Below are positions 18,419 to 26,464 of a DNA stretch of 39,660 bases, one piece after another (position 1 is the first letter of the stretch; each line of letters begins with the position of its first letter). The stretch is from an uncultured bacterium (GTDB lineage Bacteria; UBP6; UBA1177; JAKLFG01). Position numbers and translations under genes: made by a program. A model generated the notes under the pieces. That model had not been told where the DNA came from and made no database searches. It worked only from the letters and a program-made list of their open reading frames with translations. The stretch covers positions 1 to 39,660 of the forward strand of contig CALMRE010000105.1 of the NCBI GenBank assembly GCA_937871295.1. The letters run 5' to 3'.

Positions 18419-18918
18419 TTATTTTTTCGCTCCAAAAATTTCCGTATGTTCTGCCGCGCATAAAAAAGGCGCGACATCACCGTGCCGATGCCGCATTTCA
18501 TCTTTTCGGCGATATCTTCGTAGGAAAGTCCCTCGATCTCGCGCATCAGCAGGACGGCGCGGTGTTCGGGGGAAAGTTTGTCGAGCCCTTCCTGCAACCG
18601 TTCCATCATCTGGTCGGCATAGACCGACCGTTCGCCGCCGTCGTCGGGAGTCGAAAAGACCTTTTCGGCCACGAAGTCCTCGAGTTCCACGAAAACATTA
18701 CGCTGCGCGGCGGTGAGCGACTTGTTGACCGCGACGGTCTTGAGCCAGCGGTAGACCGCCTCCTTGCTGTCGAGGGCGTCGTAGTGGGTATAGAGGGCGA
18801 GAAAGGTTTCCTGCATCACATCCTCGGCTTCGGCGCGGCTACGCAGTATGTGGTAGGCGGTCGCGAACACCCAGCCTTTCGTCTCCTTAACGAGTCTGTC
18901 GAAGGTCGAACTATCCAT
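18415..18918 (-). CDS. ECF-type RNA polymerase sigma factor
   Basis: Extracytoplasmic-function sigma factor of 167 residues. Region 2 spans roughly 5-75, with AEDVMQETFLALY (31-43) for core binding and YRWLKTVAVNKS for -10 recognition. Region 4 spans roughly 110-161, with LSPEHRAVLLMREIEGLSYE and IAEKMKCGIGTVMSRLFYAR as its helix-turn-helix. It is the first gene of a four-gene unit with a putative anti-sigma factor and two exported proteins, a layout typical of envelope-stress regulons. No sigma-70-like promoter was found upstream, which leaves autoregulation possible. Confidence 0.93.
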   Translation of the reverse strand: MDSSTFDRLVKETKGWVFATAYHILRSRAEAEDVMQETFLALYTHYDALDSKEAVYRWLKTVAVNKSLTAAQRNVFVELEDFVAEKVFSTPDDGGERSVYADQMMERLQEGLDKLSPEHRAVLLMREIEGLSYEDIAEKMKCGIGTVMSRLFYARQNIRKFLERKNK

Positions 18919-18977
18919 CCCGTGCTCTACTTCGACCCCGTGCCTGTCCGTTTATTCACTGAAAAAAGGGGGATGCG

Positions 18978-19802
18978 TCACAATTCGTAGTAGTAGGTGA
19001 AGGTCTGTTCCTTGCTCTGGAACATCCGGAACTTCTCTTTTTTGATGGCGGCGCCCAGACAGTCGGTGAAAAGGGTCGCCTTGTATTTGTCGTCGGGGAA
19101 GAGCACATCGAGCACCGTGCCGTCGCCGGCGACCCGTATCTTCATGTTGACGGTGCCGCGCAGTCCCTTGTCGCCCGCCTTGGCGCGGTCGTTAAAACAG
19201 GTCTGCAGGCCGGGCAGGTATTTGTCCATCTCCTCCTTTATTTCCAGCGGTCCGAGCGAGACGGGCAATTTCTTTTTGGACTTGTCCCACAGCGCGGTGA
19301 GCGTTTTCTCGTCGGGCGCTTTGCCGAGGAATTTGTCGTCGCCGGGTTGCGGATCGCGTTTCGTCAGTTGGTTCATCGGGACCGGCTTGACCGGTTCGAC
19401 CGCCTGTTCGGTCGCCTGTTGCTGCGAAAGGTCGTGAACGCGGCGCGATTGCTCCTGTCTGGTCAGGGAGCGGTAGACGAAGGTGACCAGCACCGCCACG
19501 ATGATGAGTCCCGCCACCGCGCCGACGATGTAGAAAGGCATCTTGCTTGGCTCTTTGATCTCCACGCTTTCGGAGAGTTGCCGTTCCTTTTCCTCCCGCT
19601 CCTTGGCCTTCTGGACGAAAAGCTCGGCATGTTTGACCGCGAAGACCTCCCAATCCATGAGGTCTTTCTGGCCGCCGGTGGAGAAATAATATTTTTTTAT
19701 CGTCTCCTTGTTGCTCATGCAGAAATCGACGATCTGCCGTTCGTTGAAGGTCGCTATCGGTTCCTTCGAGCGTTTGTGATAGACCTTGAAATAGGTACCC
19801 AT
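18978..19802 (-). CDS. Membrane protein with AgmX/PglI-type C-terminal domain
   Basis: A 274-residue protein. Residues 1-70 are a cytoplasmic domain with no named family. A charged helix (KAKEREEKERQLSES) leads to one membrane segment (about 88-110), then a Gln/Pro linker. Residues 185-274 match the AgmX/PglI C-terminal pattern: LQTCFNDRAKAG, then LRGTVNMKIRVAGDGTV, then DCLGAAIKKEKF, with the paired Cys202 and Cys248. Family members occur in Myxococcus gliding proteins and TonB-like envelope proteins. It lies 12 bp after the FHA gene and is co-transcribed with it, so the pair probably works together at the inner membrane. Specific function unknown. Confidence 0.82.
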   Translation of the reverse strand: MGTYFKVYHKRSKEPIATFNERQIVDFCMSNKETIKKYYFSTGGQKDLMDWEVFAVKHAELFVQKAKEREEKERQLSESVEIKEPSKMPFYIVGAVAGLIIVAVLVTFVYRSLTRQEQSRRVHDLSQQQATEQAVEPVKPVPMNQLTKRDPQPGDDKFLGKAPDEKTLTALWDKSKKKLPVSLGPLEIKEEMDKYLPGLQTCFNDRAKAGDKGLRGTVNMKIRVAGDGTVLDVLFPDDKYKATLFTDCLGAAIKKEKFRMFQSKEQTFTYYYEL

Positions 19803-19814
19803 CGGCTTTCTCCG

Positions 19815-21062
19815 TTACAGGTCCATGATGTCGGCGGCCGAGGGAAGGCCGGTCTCCTCGTTATTGTCGCCGAAGATGATCCCGAGGTCTATGTATTTGA
19901 GTATCTCCGACACCAGCAGGAAATCGTCCTGATCGGGGAACATGTTGAGATAGGCGGTCACCTCGAGGGCGTTGACCATGAACTGGATGGTATCGAGTTC
20001 CTTCTTGCCGAGCGCCGAAAGTTTACCGGTTATGGGTATCGAGAAGCGGAGATTGTTGGCTGCCACGATCTTGCGATAGCGGGTAAGGAGAGGCTTCTGC
20101 GACGATATCTCCATGAAGATGTCGAAAAGCGCCTGATTCATCTTCTCCTTGCGCGGTTCCTCCGATTCCTTGAGTTGGTAGTCGCCGTCGCGGGCCAGCA
20201 GAAAACGGGTGAGCGCCTTTTCTTCGGCGAAAAGTTTATTGGTGAGCGACGTGGCGCCGGTCATCCCCTGTTCGCCCAGACGGAGTTCCATTTTTTCCAT
20301 GAAGGGATCGGTCATCTTTATCTGCAGGATGCCGACGGTGTTGGCCTGCATGAGCAGTTTGAGCAGATCGAGCGGGTCGACCTTGGAAAGTTTTCCCTCT
20401 TTTGCGTGGAGCGCGCCGTCGAAGCGGGTCTTGGCCATCGCCGCCTTGACATCCCGTTTTTCGAGCGAGACTTTGGCCACGCTCACGCCGTTGGGGGGCG
20501 GGGTGTTGCCGTTGCGATCATCCTCGCTGGTGAGGTTGTCGAGCGCCGCATCGAGCCCCGCGGCGGCGGCGGCGGCGCTTGTCGGCATCGGTATCGGGCC
20601 GGGGGCGATGGTCTGCTTGCCGGTGACCGCGGCCGGCGGTCTGGGGGCCGGTTCGGTGGCGGCCGGTTTTACCGGTTCGGGCGGTTTTTTCTGTTCGGCC
20701 GGGACATCGGAGCCTTTCGTGCCGGTGAAGGTGAAGGTCGAGTCGCCGATGACCAGTTCGTCGCCCGGGGTCAGTTTGTGCGGCTCTCCCGCCTTGAGCG
20801 GTTTGCCGTTGACCGAGGAGCCGTTGGTGCTGTTGGAATCCTCGATAAAGGTGGCGCCGTTGTTGTTCCAGATGCGGGCGTGTTTACGCGACACTTTCGC
20901 GTCGATGATGGCGACATCGCAGGATATATCGCGGCCGAGGATGATCTGGGCGTCGCGGGTGACGGTGAATTCGCCTCCCTTGTACTTACCCTCGATAAAG
21001 ACGAAAAAAAAGCGATTCGCCTGCTGGCTCGACTGTTGAAGAAGCGAACTGAATTTTCCCAT
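19815..21062 (-). CDS. FHA domain protein with C-terminal DUF4388-like domain
   Basis: A 415-residue cytoplasmic protein. The FHA domain (about 18-115) has the phosphothreonine-binding residues: GR at 43-44, SRKHARI at 58-64 and NSTNG at 77-81. Residues 120-175 are a Pro/Ala linker. Residues 210-390 (KVDPLDLLKLLMQANTVGIL, then LRLGEQGMTGA) resemble the DUF4388/PATAN domain found in deltaproteobacterial regulators. It would read out Ser/Thr phosphorylation; no kinase gene is in the window. It is transcribed from its own promoter together with the AgmX-like gene. Confidence 0.88.
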   Translation of the reverse strand: MGKFSSLLQQSSQQANRFFFVFIEGKYKGGEFTVTRDAQIILGRDISCDVAIIDAKVSRKHARIWNNNGATFIEDSNSTNGSSVNGKPLKAGEPHKLTPGDELVIGDSTFTFTGTKGSDVPAEQKKPPEPVKPAATEPAPRPPAAVTGKQTIAPGPIPMPTSAAAAAAGLDAALDNLTSEDDRNGNTPPPNGVSVAKVSLEKRDVKAAMAKTRFDGALHAKEGKLSKVDPLDLLKLLMQANTVGILQIKMTDPFMEKMELRLGEQGMTGATSLTNKLFAEEKALTRFLLARDGDYQLKESEEPRKEKMNQALFDIFMEISSQKPLLTRYRKIVAANNLRFSIPITGKLSALGKKELDTIQFMVNALEVTAYLNMFPDQDDFLLVSEILKYIDLGIIFGDNNEETGLPSAADIMDL

Positions 21063-21093
21063 GCGCCTCTCGTTCTCCTGTCAACGGCGCTCC

Positions 21094-21122
21094 ATCTTAA
21101 CCACGGGTAACGCGATTTTCAA
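21094..21122 (-). promoter_or_regulatory. Sigma-70 promoter of the FHA gene
   Basis: On the minus strand, TTGAAA (21117-21122), a 17-bp spacer and TAAGAT (21094-21099). The -35 box overlaps the stop codon of the pseudouridine synthase gene. Confidence 0.6.
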
Positions 21123-21823
21123 GAAATTAATTCATTTAACGGGAAAAGGTTCGGGTCGAAGCGGTCCCACGGGTCGCCGGAGGGGGGCATCGCGCTTATC
21201 CGGAGCGGTGCGCGGCGGACCGGATGTTCCAGCGACACTGAGGCGGCGTGCAGCGCCAGGGCGCTCAAGGCGGCGCCGCTTTTCGGGCCGTATTTCTCGT
21301 CGCCGACGACCGGCGCGCCGACGGCGGCGAACTGCACCCGTATCTGGTGTGACCGCCCCGTCAACAGTTCAACGGCCACAAGCGTCAGCCCGTCGCGAGC
21401 GGCGAGGGTATGGTAGGCGAGCCGCGCCCGTTTCGCTCCCGGCGTACCGGCGGGGACGACCGACACGAAGTTGGCGGCGCCATCCTTGACCAGCCAGTGC
21501 TCCAGTTCGCCCTGCGGCGCGGCCGGGGCCCCGCGCAGAACGGCGAGGTAGGCTTTACGGAAGCGGCCGTCGCGCAACTGTTCCGACAACCGCGACGCCG
21601 ATTTGGAGGTGCGCGCGAATACCACCACGCCGCCGACCGGCCGGTCGAGCCGGTGCGCCATTCCGATGTAGACCGCCCCCGGTTTGCGGTATTTTTCCTT
21701 GATATATTCCTTCACGAGCGTCAGCAGATCGGCATCGCCGCTCGCGTCGGCCTGCGTCGGGAGACCGAGCGGCTTATCGACCGCGATGAGGTGGTTGTCC
21801 TCGTACAGGATGGTGAGGATCAA
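21119..21823 (-). CDS. RluA-family pseudouridine synthase
   Basis: Isomerises uridine to pseudouridine in RNA. It has 234 residues with the catalytic motif HRLDRP at 57-62 (Asp60 nucleophile), the opening ILYEDNHLIAVDKPLGLPTQ typical of the family, and GRSHQIRVQFAAVGAPVVGD near the C-terminus. There is no S4 domain, so it is of the short RluA type. The target could be 23S rRNA or tRNA and cannot be told from sequence. It starts 3 bp after the glycosyltransferase stop and shares its transcript. Confidence 0.93.
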   Translation of the reverse strand: MILTILYEDNHLIAVDKPLGLPTQADASGDADLLTLVKEYIKEKYRKPGAVYIGMAHRLDRPVGGVVVFARTSKSASRLSEQLRDGRFRKAYLAVLRGAPAAPQGELEHWLVKDGAANFVSVVPAGTPGAKRARLAYHTLAARDGLTLVAVELLTGRSHQIRVQFAAVGAPVVGDEKYGPKSGAALSALALHAASVSLEHPVRRAPLRISAMPPSGDPWDRFDPNLFPLNELIS

Positions 21824-21826
21824 CGG

Positions 21827-24073
21827 TCAGTTCACCTTGATGTTGAAGGTGCCGAGGATGAAGCGGTCGGTGCCGTCGTTGAATTTCACCTCATCGACCT
21901 TCATGCGGTCGTTGCCGATGAAAAAGCCGGTGTAGATCTTGATGCCGCCGCCCGGGTGGTTCCGCTTGACGGTCTCTTCGAACTGGTCGTGGATGATGTC
22001 GCCGACCTGCCATTTTTCGCTGGTGTAGAAGCCCTTGAGCGGATATTCGTCGATCTTGATGCTGTTGGGGAGCGCGCCGTCGTAGACATCGAGGTGAAAG
22101 AAGACCTGCCAACTCTTGTCGAGCGGCTTGAGGACGCGGTAGTACATGTCTATCTTGATGGTGTCGCCCTGTTCGAAGTAGGATTTATTGATCTGGTAGC
22201 CGATGATCTCGATAGCTTTGTCCTGCAGGGTCGAGCCGATCTTGTTCATGTTCTTGGGCAGTTTGTCCTCGGTCAGCAGGTCCTTTTTCCAACTGTCGTC
22301 GGACGAGCCGCGTTCCTTCATCGAGGCGCGGTACATCTCGACCTCCATGTAGGTGTCGACCGCGTCGTCCATGATCTTGACCAGCGGCACGCCGATCTGC
22401 GAAAGGAACGAGCGCAGTTCGGGGACCTTGTTCTTCTTGGTGGTGATGTAGACGGTGTTGTCGGGATGCTGCTCGATGGTCTGCTTTATCACCCCGGGGG
22501 TGTTGAGCCGCAGCAGTTCCTCGTCGACGCCGAGGTAGAAATACATGCAACGGTTCTTCCAGTTGTCGTAGTCGACGATGAGATCGCCCGGCTGTTTGAT
22601 CTCCTGATATTTCTGGACCAGTTGCTTGGGCGAGAAGACCCAAAGCACTTTGGGGACCCAGTAGAAGTTGATGTAGGCCGAGAAGGCGACCGCACCGAGG
22701 AAGAACAGCACGAGTCCGGTCCGCAGCAGCGCGACGCTCTTGAGGCGCAGGAGCGGCAGGAGCAGGAACGCCACCAGCGGCGGTACCAGCGCGTAGAGCC
22801 ACGGCAGCATGTCGTAGATGCGGCCGAACCAGTCCTGCACCCGGTGGGTCGTGATGATGTAGAGCAGTTCACGATAGTTGATGCCGGTGCCGAGGTCCTT
22901 CGCGGTCACGCCGATGATGAGACAGGCGAGCACCGCCGCGAGCGGGTAGAGAGAGCGCCGCTCACCGCGCCAGAATTCGATGAACGGTATCGCCGTGATG
23001 ATCGCGAAGAACGGCATCGCCGGGAAAATGTAGTGGGGGAACTTGGTCGCCGACAGCGTGAAGAACAGGAAGATGAAGAAGAAGGACATGATGATGAAGC
23101 CCTCTTCGCGCTTGTGCTCCTTGTGATCACCGGCGAAGATGAGTCCCGGGATGAAGAAGGCGAACCACGGGAAGGCGCCGATGGCGATCTGCCACAGATA
23201 GAACTCGAACGGGCCGTCGGGCTTGTCGATGAGCCCCTCCATGCGGCCGAAGTGGTTCTCGACGAAGAACTCCTTGAGGAACGGCATCCCGTGCTTGGCC
23301 GCCATGTAGAGATACCACCACGCCGAGACCAGAAGGAACAGCGCGATCCCTTCGAGGAGCCGCGACTTCTTCAGGAAATCGCCGTACTGCGCGAACATTT
23401 TCTTTACGCCGCCCTTCTCGGCGAGCACCCCGTAGTCGGTGGTGGCGAGCATCCACAGGAAGAAGATGCCGCCCGGGAGTACTATCGCGAGAAGCCCCTT
23501 GGCGAGCATCGCGAGGCCGAACAGGGCATAGGCGATGCGGATGAGTTTCTTATCGTCGTCGCGCATCCCGAGGTAGAGCAGCATCGTGCCGCCGTAGAGG
23601 AGCGTGACGGTGGTGATGTCCCACATGAACTGCTTGGTGATGAGATAGTAGAACGGGGTGAGCATCAGGATGAGGGAGGATACGAAGGCGCGGGCGTGGT
23701 CGCCGTGGAAGAAGCGTTTCACCGTCCAGTAGAGGAGCAGTATTCCCAGTACGCCGTTGATGGCGAAGGGGATGCGTGTCGCCCATTCGGTCGGTCCGAG
23801 TATCTCGTAGAAGGGGATGACCATCCAGAAACAGAGTATCGGTTTGCTCCAGAAGTTGTACTGGCCCAGATAGATCGGATCGAGGAACCAGTCCCAGATG
23901 CCGTTCTTGTTGGCGACCATCTCCATCGCGACGCGGCCGTAGTGCGTCTCCCACTGGCCGAGCAGCGGATAACTGCCCAGAAGCGGGAAGAAAATGCACG
24001 ACGACAGGATCGTCAGCACGATATAGGGGTGTTTCTCGGTCAGGCCGTATATCGCCTTCCAGAGGTTCGACAT
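21827..24073 (-). CDS. PMT/ArnT-family membrane glycosyltransferase
   Basis: A 748-residue polytopic protein of the GT-C fold (dolichyl-phosphate-mannose-protein mannosyltransferase/ArnT-like). Residues 1-490 carry about 11 membrane segments. The first periplasmic loop has the acidic catalytic region (LLGQWETHYGRVAMEM), and FWSKPILCFWMVIPFYEILG follows as in ArnT and PMT proteins. Residues 500-748 are a soluble domain (VDYDNWKNRCMYFYLGVDEE and beyond). It probably transfers a sugar from a lipid carrier to an envelope acceptor such as lipid A or protein. The start at 24073 follows GGTAGGAGAATGCC. First gene of a two-gene unit with the pseudouridine synthase. Confidence 0.88.
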   Translation of the reverse strand: MSNLWKAIYGLTEKHPYIVLTILSSCIFFPLLGSYPLLGQWETHYGRVAMEMVANKNGIWDWFLDPIYLGQYNFWSKPILCFWMVIPFYEILGPTEWATRIPFAINGVLGILLLYWTVKRFFHGDHARAFVSSLILMLTPFYYLITKQFMWDITTVTLLYGGTMLLYLGMRDDDKKLIRIAYALFGLAMLAKGLLAIVLPGGIFFLWMLATTDYGVLAEKGGVKKMFAQYGDFLKKSRLLEGIALFLLVSAWWYLYMAAKHGMPFLKEFFVENHFGRMEGLIDKPDGPFEFYLWQIAIGAFPWFAFFIPGLIFAGDHKEHKREEGFIIMSFFFIFLFFTLSATKFPHYIFPAMPFFAIITAIPFIEFWRGERRSLYPLAAVLACLIIGVTAKDLGTGINYRELLYIITTHRVQDWFGRIYDMLPWLYALVPPLVAFLLLPLLRLKSVALLRTGLVLFFLGAVAFSAYINFYWVPKVLWVFSPKQLVQKYQEIKQPGDLIVDYDNWKNRCMYFYLGVDEELLRLNTPGVIKQTIEQHPDNTVYITTKKNKVPELRSFLSQIGVPLVKIMDDAVDTYMEVEMYRASMKERGSSDDSWKKDLLTEDKLPKNMNKIGSTLQDKAIEIIGYQINKSYFEQGDTIKIDMYYRVLKPLDKSWQVFFHLDVYDGALPNSIKIDEYPLKGFYTSEKWQVGDIIHDQFEETVKRNHPGGGIKIYTGFFIGNDRMKVDEVKFNDGTDRFILGTFNIKVN

Positions 24074-24109
24074 GGCATTCTCCTACCGGTACCTTATCAA
24101 TCGCGAGTC

Positions 24110-24137
24110 AGCATACCAACCGAATCGGAAAAATCAA
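24110..24137 (-). promoter_or_regulatory. Sigma-70 promoter of the glycosyltransferase gene
   Basis: On the minus strand, TTGATT (24132-24137), a 16-bp spacer and TATGCT (24110-24115), just downstream of repeat array A. Confidence 0.55.
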
Positions 24138-24144
24138 CCTTATC

Positions 24145-24236
24145 GGGGGGAAGGGGAGAGGGGAAAAGGACAGGAAAAGGGAAAAGGACAAAAGGGACAT
24201 AAGGGACATAAGAGACGGGGAAGGGAAGAGAAAGGC
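24145..24236 (+). repeat. AAAGGAC repeat array A
   Basis: Purine-only-like tract on the plus strand built from AAAAGGACAGG, AAAAGGG, AAAAGGACA, AAAGGGACAT and AAGGGACAT units. It lies between the lipoprotein stop (24245) and the glycosyltransferase promoter. Aligned by eye with array B (25757-25831), it looks like a diverged direct copy of about 75 bp, so the lipoprotein body is bounded by same-orientation copies. Confidence 0.8.
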
Positions 24237-24244
24237 GGCGGAGG

Positions 24245-25858
24245 TCATTCGAACGGGCAAACATCTTCTTTGGCGCAGTAGCAGTCCATATCCCTGATAT
24301 AGGTTTGATCTCCGGTAAAAAGTTGCCAGACGAGATAATTATCTTCAAACTCGGAGTAGGAATAGTTATGTTTTATATATGACACATCTCCAGAATAAAT
24401 ATGGTCTATAGGCTTCATACAATAGCTCTTTTTCTGATCAACTCGGTAAAAACATAACTTGGAATCGGTGTTACCCGAACTTTGGGCAACATCAAAGTTG
24501 TTTCGGTAAACGAAGACATTGCCATTTACATGGTTTATCGGCGACATGTAAGTGTTTGTCTCAATTTCCTGTATTGGCAGTTCTTCGTACACCCACGGCG
24601 TCTTTCCGACATCGACCCGGAAAAGCCGGTCGCGGATGTTCGCGTTCTCGTAGTAGATAAGATTGTCGTTTGTCATGTCGGGGGTCGGCGTCCGTATCTC
24701 TTCGTTCTCGCGGTTGATTACCTTGCAATCGAAAAGAGCCTTCGGGCTCTTGTCGAGGTCGCAGAAGTAACCTTTGAAGTCGTCGGTATAGAAGACCAGT
24801 CGGTCTCCGACAATGAAGGGCTCATTGGCAACGCCCTGTCCAATGCTCTGCCATTTCCATTCGCCAATCTTGGCATAGGACATTTCATAGGGTTGTCCAT
24901 CAACAATGTTGATGACGGCGAAGGCCCAAGTATCGTTGAGGGCGGGATTGTAGAGCAACATACGAATAGGACTGTTGTATGTGATTGACCTAGAGCCATC
25001 GCTTTTGATATAAGCAATATAGTCCTTCTTGGACACATTGGGGTCGCTTAATGACAACAGATAATTGCCGTTGTGGTAAGACAGCGCGCTTCCTTGAGGA
25101 GCCATGGAAACCTGATATTTTTTTGACGCGATATTGTATCTCATTGCTTTGATGTTATTTTCATATCCTATTTCCACATTGACGTTGTCGAAATAGAATC
25201 CTACCTCGCCATTCGATATGTTGAAGTGTTTAAAGGTACTTATCCCCGTTGTCCATCCTGTCGGATTCTTTGCGTTCAAAGCAATATCGCATTCGTGCAT
25301 ACCAGTGTATCGTTCATCTTTATAAATCGGCTGCAACCATGGCATGTCGCAGGGGTAGTCATAACAATCATACTGCGGCTTTTCGGTACAGAGTTTAAGG
25401 TTATCTTCTGCATACATGTTCTTCATGCATTGCGGGTCTTTCTTTCTGACCTGATCACACTTGCGGCAGAAGTGAATAGTGCCGTCGGTGTCGTAGTACG
25501 GGAACTTCGCTGAGGCAAGGACAGGACATTCCTCGTTCCCGGTGTGGGCATTCGGGATGTACTCGATGTCGGCATCAGGATTCTCATCCACGACACAGTA
25601 GACCTCATCGGGACCGGCATCGACATCGGTCAGCAACTCGTCGGCCTCGACGGAAATGAAATCATCGGTTTCTATCTCGGCGGCCTCATCGGCCGCCGGG
25701 ATATCGCCATCAGGCGTCACCGTGTCGGCATCGTGCGCCGACTTCGGCGAAGAGCAGGAGAGGGAAAAGGACAGGAAAAAAGAAAAGGACAAAAGGGACA
25801 AAAGGGACAAAAGGGACGGGGGAAAAGGGAGATGCGCGAGTGCCCGAAGTTTTCGCAT
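24245..25858 (-). CDS. Large lipoprotein with a repeat-derived signal peptide
   Basis: A 537-residue predicted lipoprotein. The hydrophobic core of the signal peptide (SLLSLLSLLSFSFF, residues about 15-28) is encoded by array B and ends at FSLSC, lipidated Cys35. This lipobox has Ser rather than Leu at -3, so it is non-canonical. Residues 36-90 are acidic, with a run of about nine cysteines between 87 and 190. The rest looks like a repetitive beta structure (YNIASKKYQVSMAPQGSALS, PFIVGDRLVFYTDD, NLIYYENANIRD) resembling beta-propeller blades. The gene is clearly more AT-rich than its neighbours. The start at 25858 is preceded by AAAGGACAAA supplied by array C. No family is recognised. Recent acquisition is plausible. 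Confidence 0.8.
   Translation of the reverse strand: MRKLRALAHLPFPPSLLSLLSLLSFSFFLSFSLSCSSPKSAHDADTVTPDGDIPAADEAAEIETDDFISVEADELLTDVDAGPDEVYCVVDENPDADIEYIPNAHTGNEECPVLASAKFPYYDTDGTIHFCRKCDQVRKKDPQCMKNMYAEDNLKLCTEKPQYDCYDYPCDMPWLQPIYKDERYTGMHECDIALNAKNPTGWTTGISTFKHFNISNGEVGFYFDNVNVEIGYENNIKAMRYNIASKKYQVSMAPQGSALSYHNGNYLLSLSDPNVSKKDYIAYIKSDGSRSITYNSPIRMLLYNPALNDTWAFAVINIVDGQPYEMSYAKIGEWKWQSIGQGVANEPFIVGDRLVFYTDDFKGYFCDLDKSPKALFDCKVINRENEEIRTPTPDMTNDNLIYYENANIRDRLFRVDVGKTPWVYEELPIQEIETNTYMSPINHVNGNVFVYRNNFDVAQSSGNTDSKLCFYRVDQKKSYCMKPIDHIYSGDVSYIKHNYSYSEFEDNYLVWQLFTGDQTYIRDMDCYCAKEDVCPFE
25757..25831 (+). repeat. AAAGGAC repeat array B, inside the lipoprotein gene
   Basis: Plus-strand units AAAAGGACAGG, AAAAGGACA and three AAAGGGACA copies, then GGGGGAAAAGGGAG. 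On the minus strand these encode the Leu/Ser/Phe signal peptide of the lipoprotein. Orientation is opposite to array C, which begins 27 bp away. Confidence 0.85.
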
Positions 25859-25915
25859 TTTGTCCTTTATGTCCTTTATGTCCTTTTAGTCCTTTAGGTC
25901 CTTTAGGTCCTTTGC
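25859..25915 (-). repeat. AAAGGACNN repeat array C
   Basis: On the minus strand six copies of AAAGGAC at an exact 9-bp period, with CT, CT, TA, AT, AT, AA as the two variable bases. The 5' half encodes KDLKDLKD and the stop codon of the four-helix gene. The 3' half forms the 27-bp spacer, with AAAGGAC before the lipoprotein ATG. The stop and the next ATG are in the same frame. Confidence 0.9.
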
Positions 25916-26464
25916 CATCTTTTCCCTTTCTGCTATTCTGGCCCGCGTCATCCGCTCCCGCAGGCCGCCTTCTTTCACAAAGGTTTCTTCCAAGTGGTGC
26001 AGTTGTTTGTCCAACAGGTAGTTGGTGACCCGGATGAGTCCGATGATGACATTTGCCGCTATTATCGGGTCGGGATTCTCTATCCCCTTGCGGAAGGTCT
26101 CGTAGGTCGCGTCGGGTGTCCGGTTGAGTTCGCGGAGTCGTTTGGCGTAGGGAGCATCCTTTGACCACTCGGTCTGACCGCGCGTCCGGAGGAAGTCGAG
26201 GTAATCGGCCAGCAGTTCTTCGAGGCTGGCCCGCGCCACATTGGTCAGTTTTATCTCGGTCTCCTTCGAGGTGCCGGAGGCCATGCTCCCTTCGATGATG
26301 TTCTGTTTTCCGGAGCGGGCCGCCTGCACCATCTGGTCATGCGTGCGGCTACGCTTCTCAATGAAATGATCGCAGAAATAGACCGTGGCGTCATACACGA
26401 TCTCCGCCTTCTGGTAAGAACGCAGTTTCTGATAGCCGCCATGCGGCGGGATAAAGGTGGTCAT
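25886..26464 (-). CDS. Four-helix-bundle protein (S23/IVP/Avd-like, four-helix suffix type)
   Basis: A 192-residue all-helical protein resembling the four-helix-bundle family that includes proteins encoded in 23S rRNA intervening sequences and Avd accessory proteins of diversity-generating retroelements. Key stretches are YQKLRSYQKAEIVYDATVYF, then HDQMVQAARSGKQNIIEGS and ETEIKLTNVARASLEELLAD, followed by a second half (ENPDPIIAANVIIGLIRVTN) typical of the longer suffix form. Family members have basic surfaces and may bind nucleic acid. Function is unproven. The C-terminus MAKDLKDLKD comes from array C, and the start is preceded by array D. No reverse transcriptase or rRNA gene is nearby. It is separated from the V-ATPase I gene by 53 bp of repeats only. 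Confidence 0.88.
   Translation of the reverse strand: MTTFIPPHGGYQKLRSYQKAEIVYDATVYFCDHFIEKRSRTHDQMVQAARSGKQNIIEGSMASGTSKETEIKLTNVARASLEELLADYLDFLRTRGQTEWSKDAPYAKRLRELNRTPDATYETFRKGIENPDPIIAANVIIGLIRVTNYLLDKQLHHLEETFVKEGGLRERMTRARIAEREKMAKDLKDLKD

Noticed and set aside
18919-18990. Autoregulated ECF promoter (TGTGACGCATCC on the minus strand)
   Set aside because: It looks like an ECF -35 element but no second copy was found in the window to confirm it, and the -10 part is unclear.
21410-24202. 930-codon plus-strand open frame opposite the glycosyltransferase
   Set aside because: The minus strand gives a clear PMT-family membrane protein and a pseudouridine synthase; the plus frame has no domain and antisense-type composition.
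25886-26464. Diversity-generating retroelement accessory gene
   Set aside because: The four-helix protein resembles Avd, but no reverse transcriptase, template repeat or variable repeat is present nearby.
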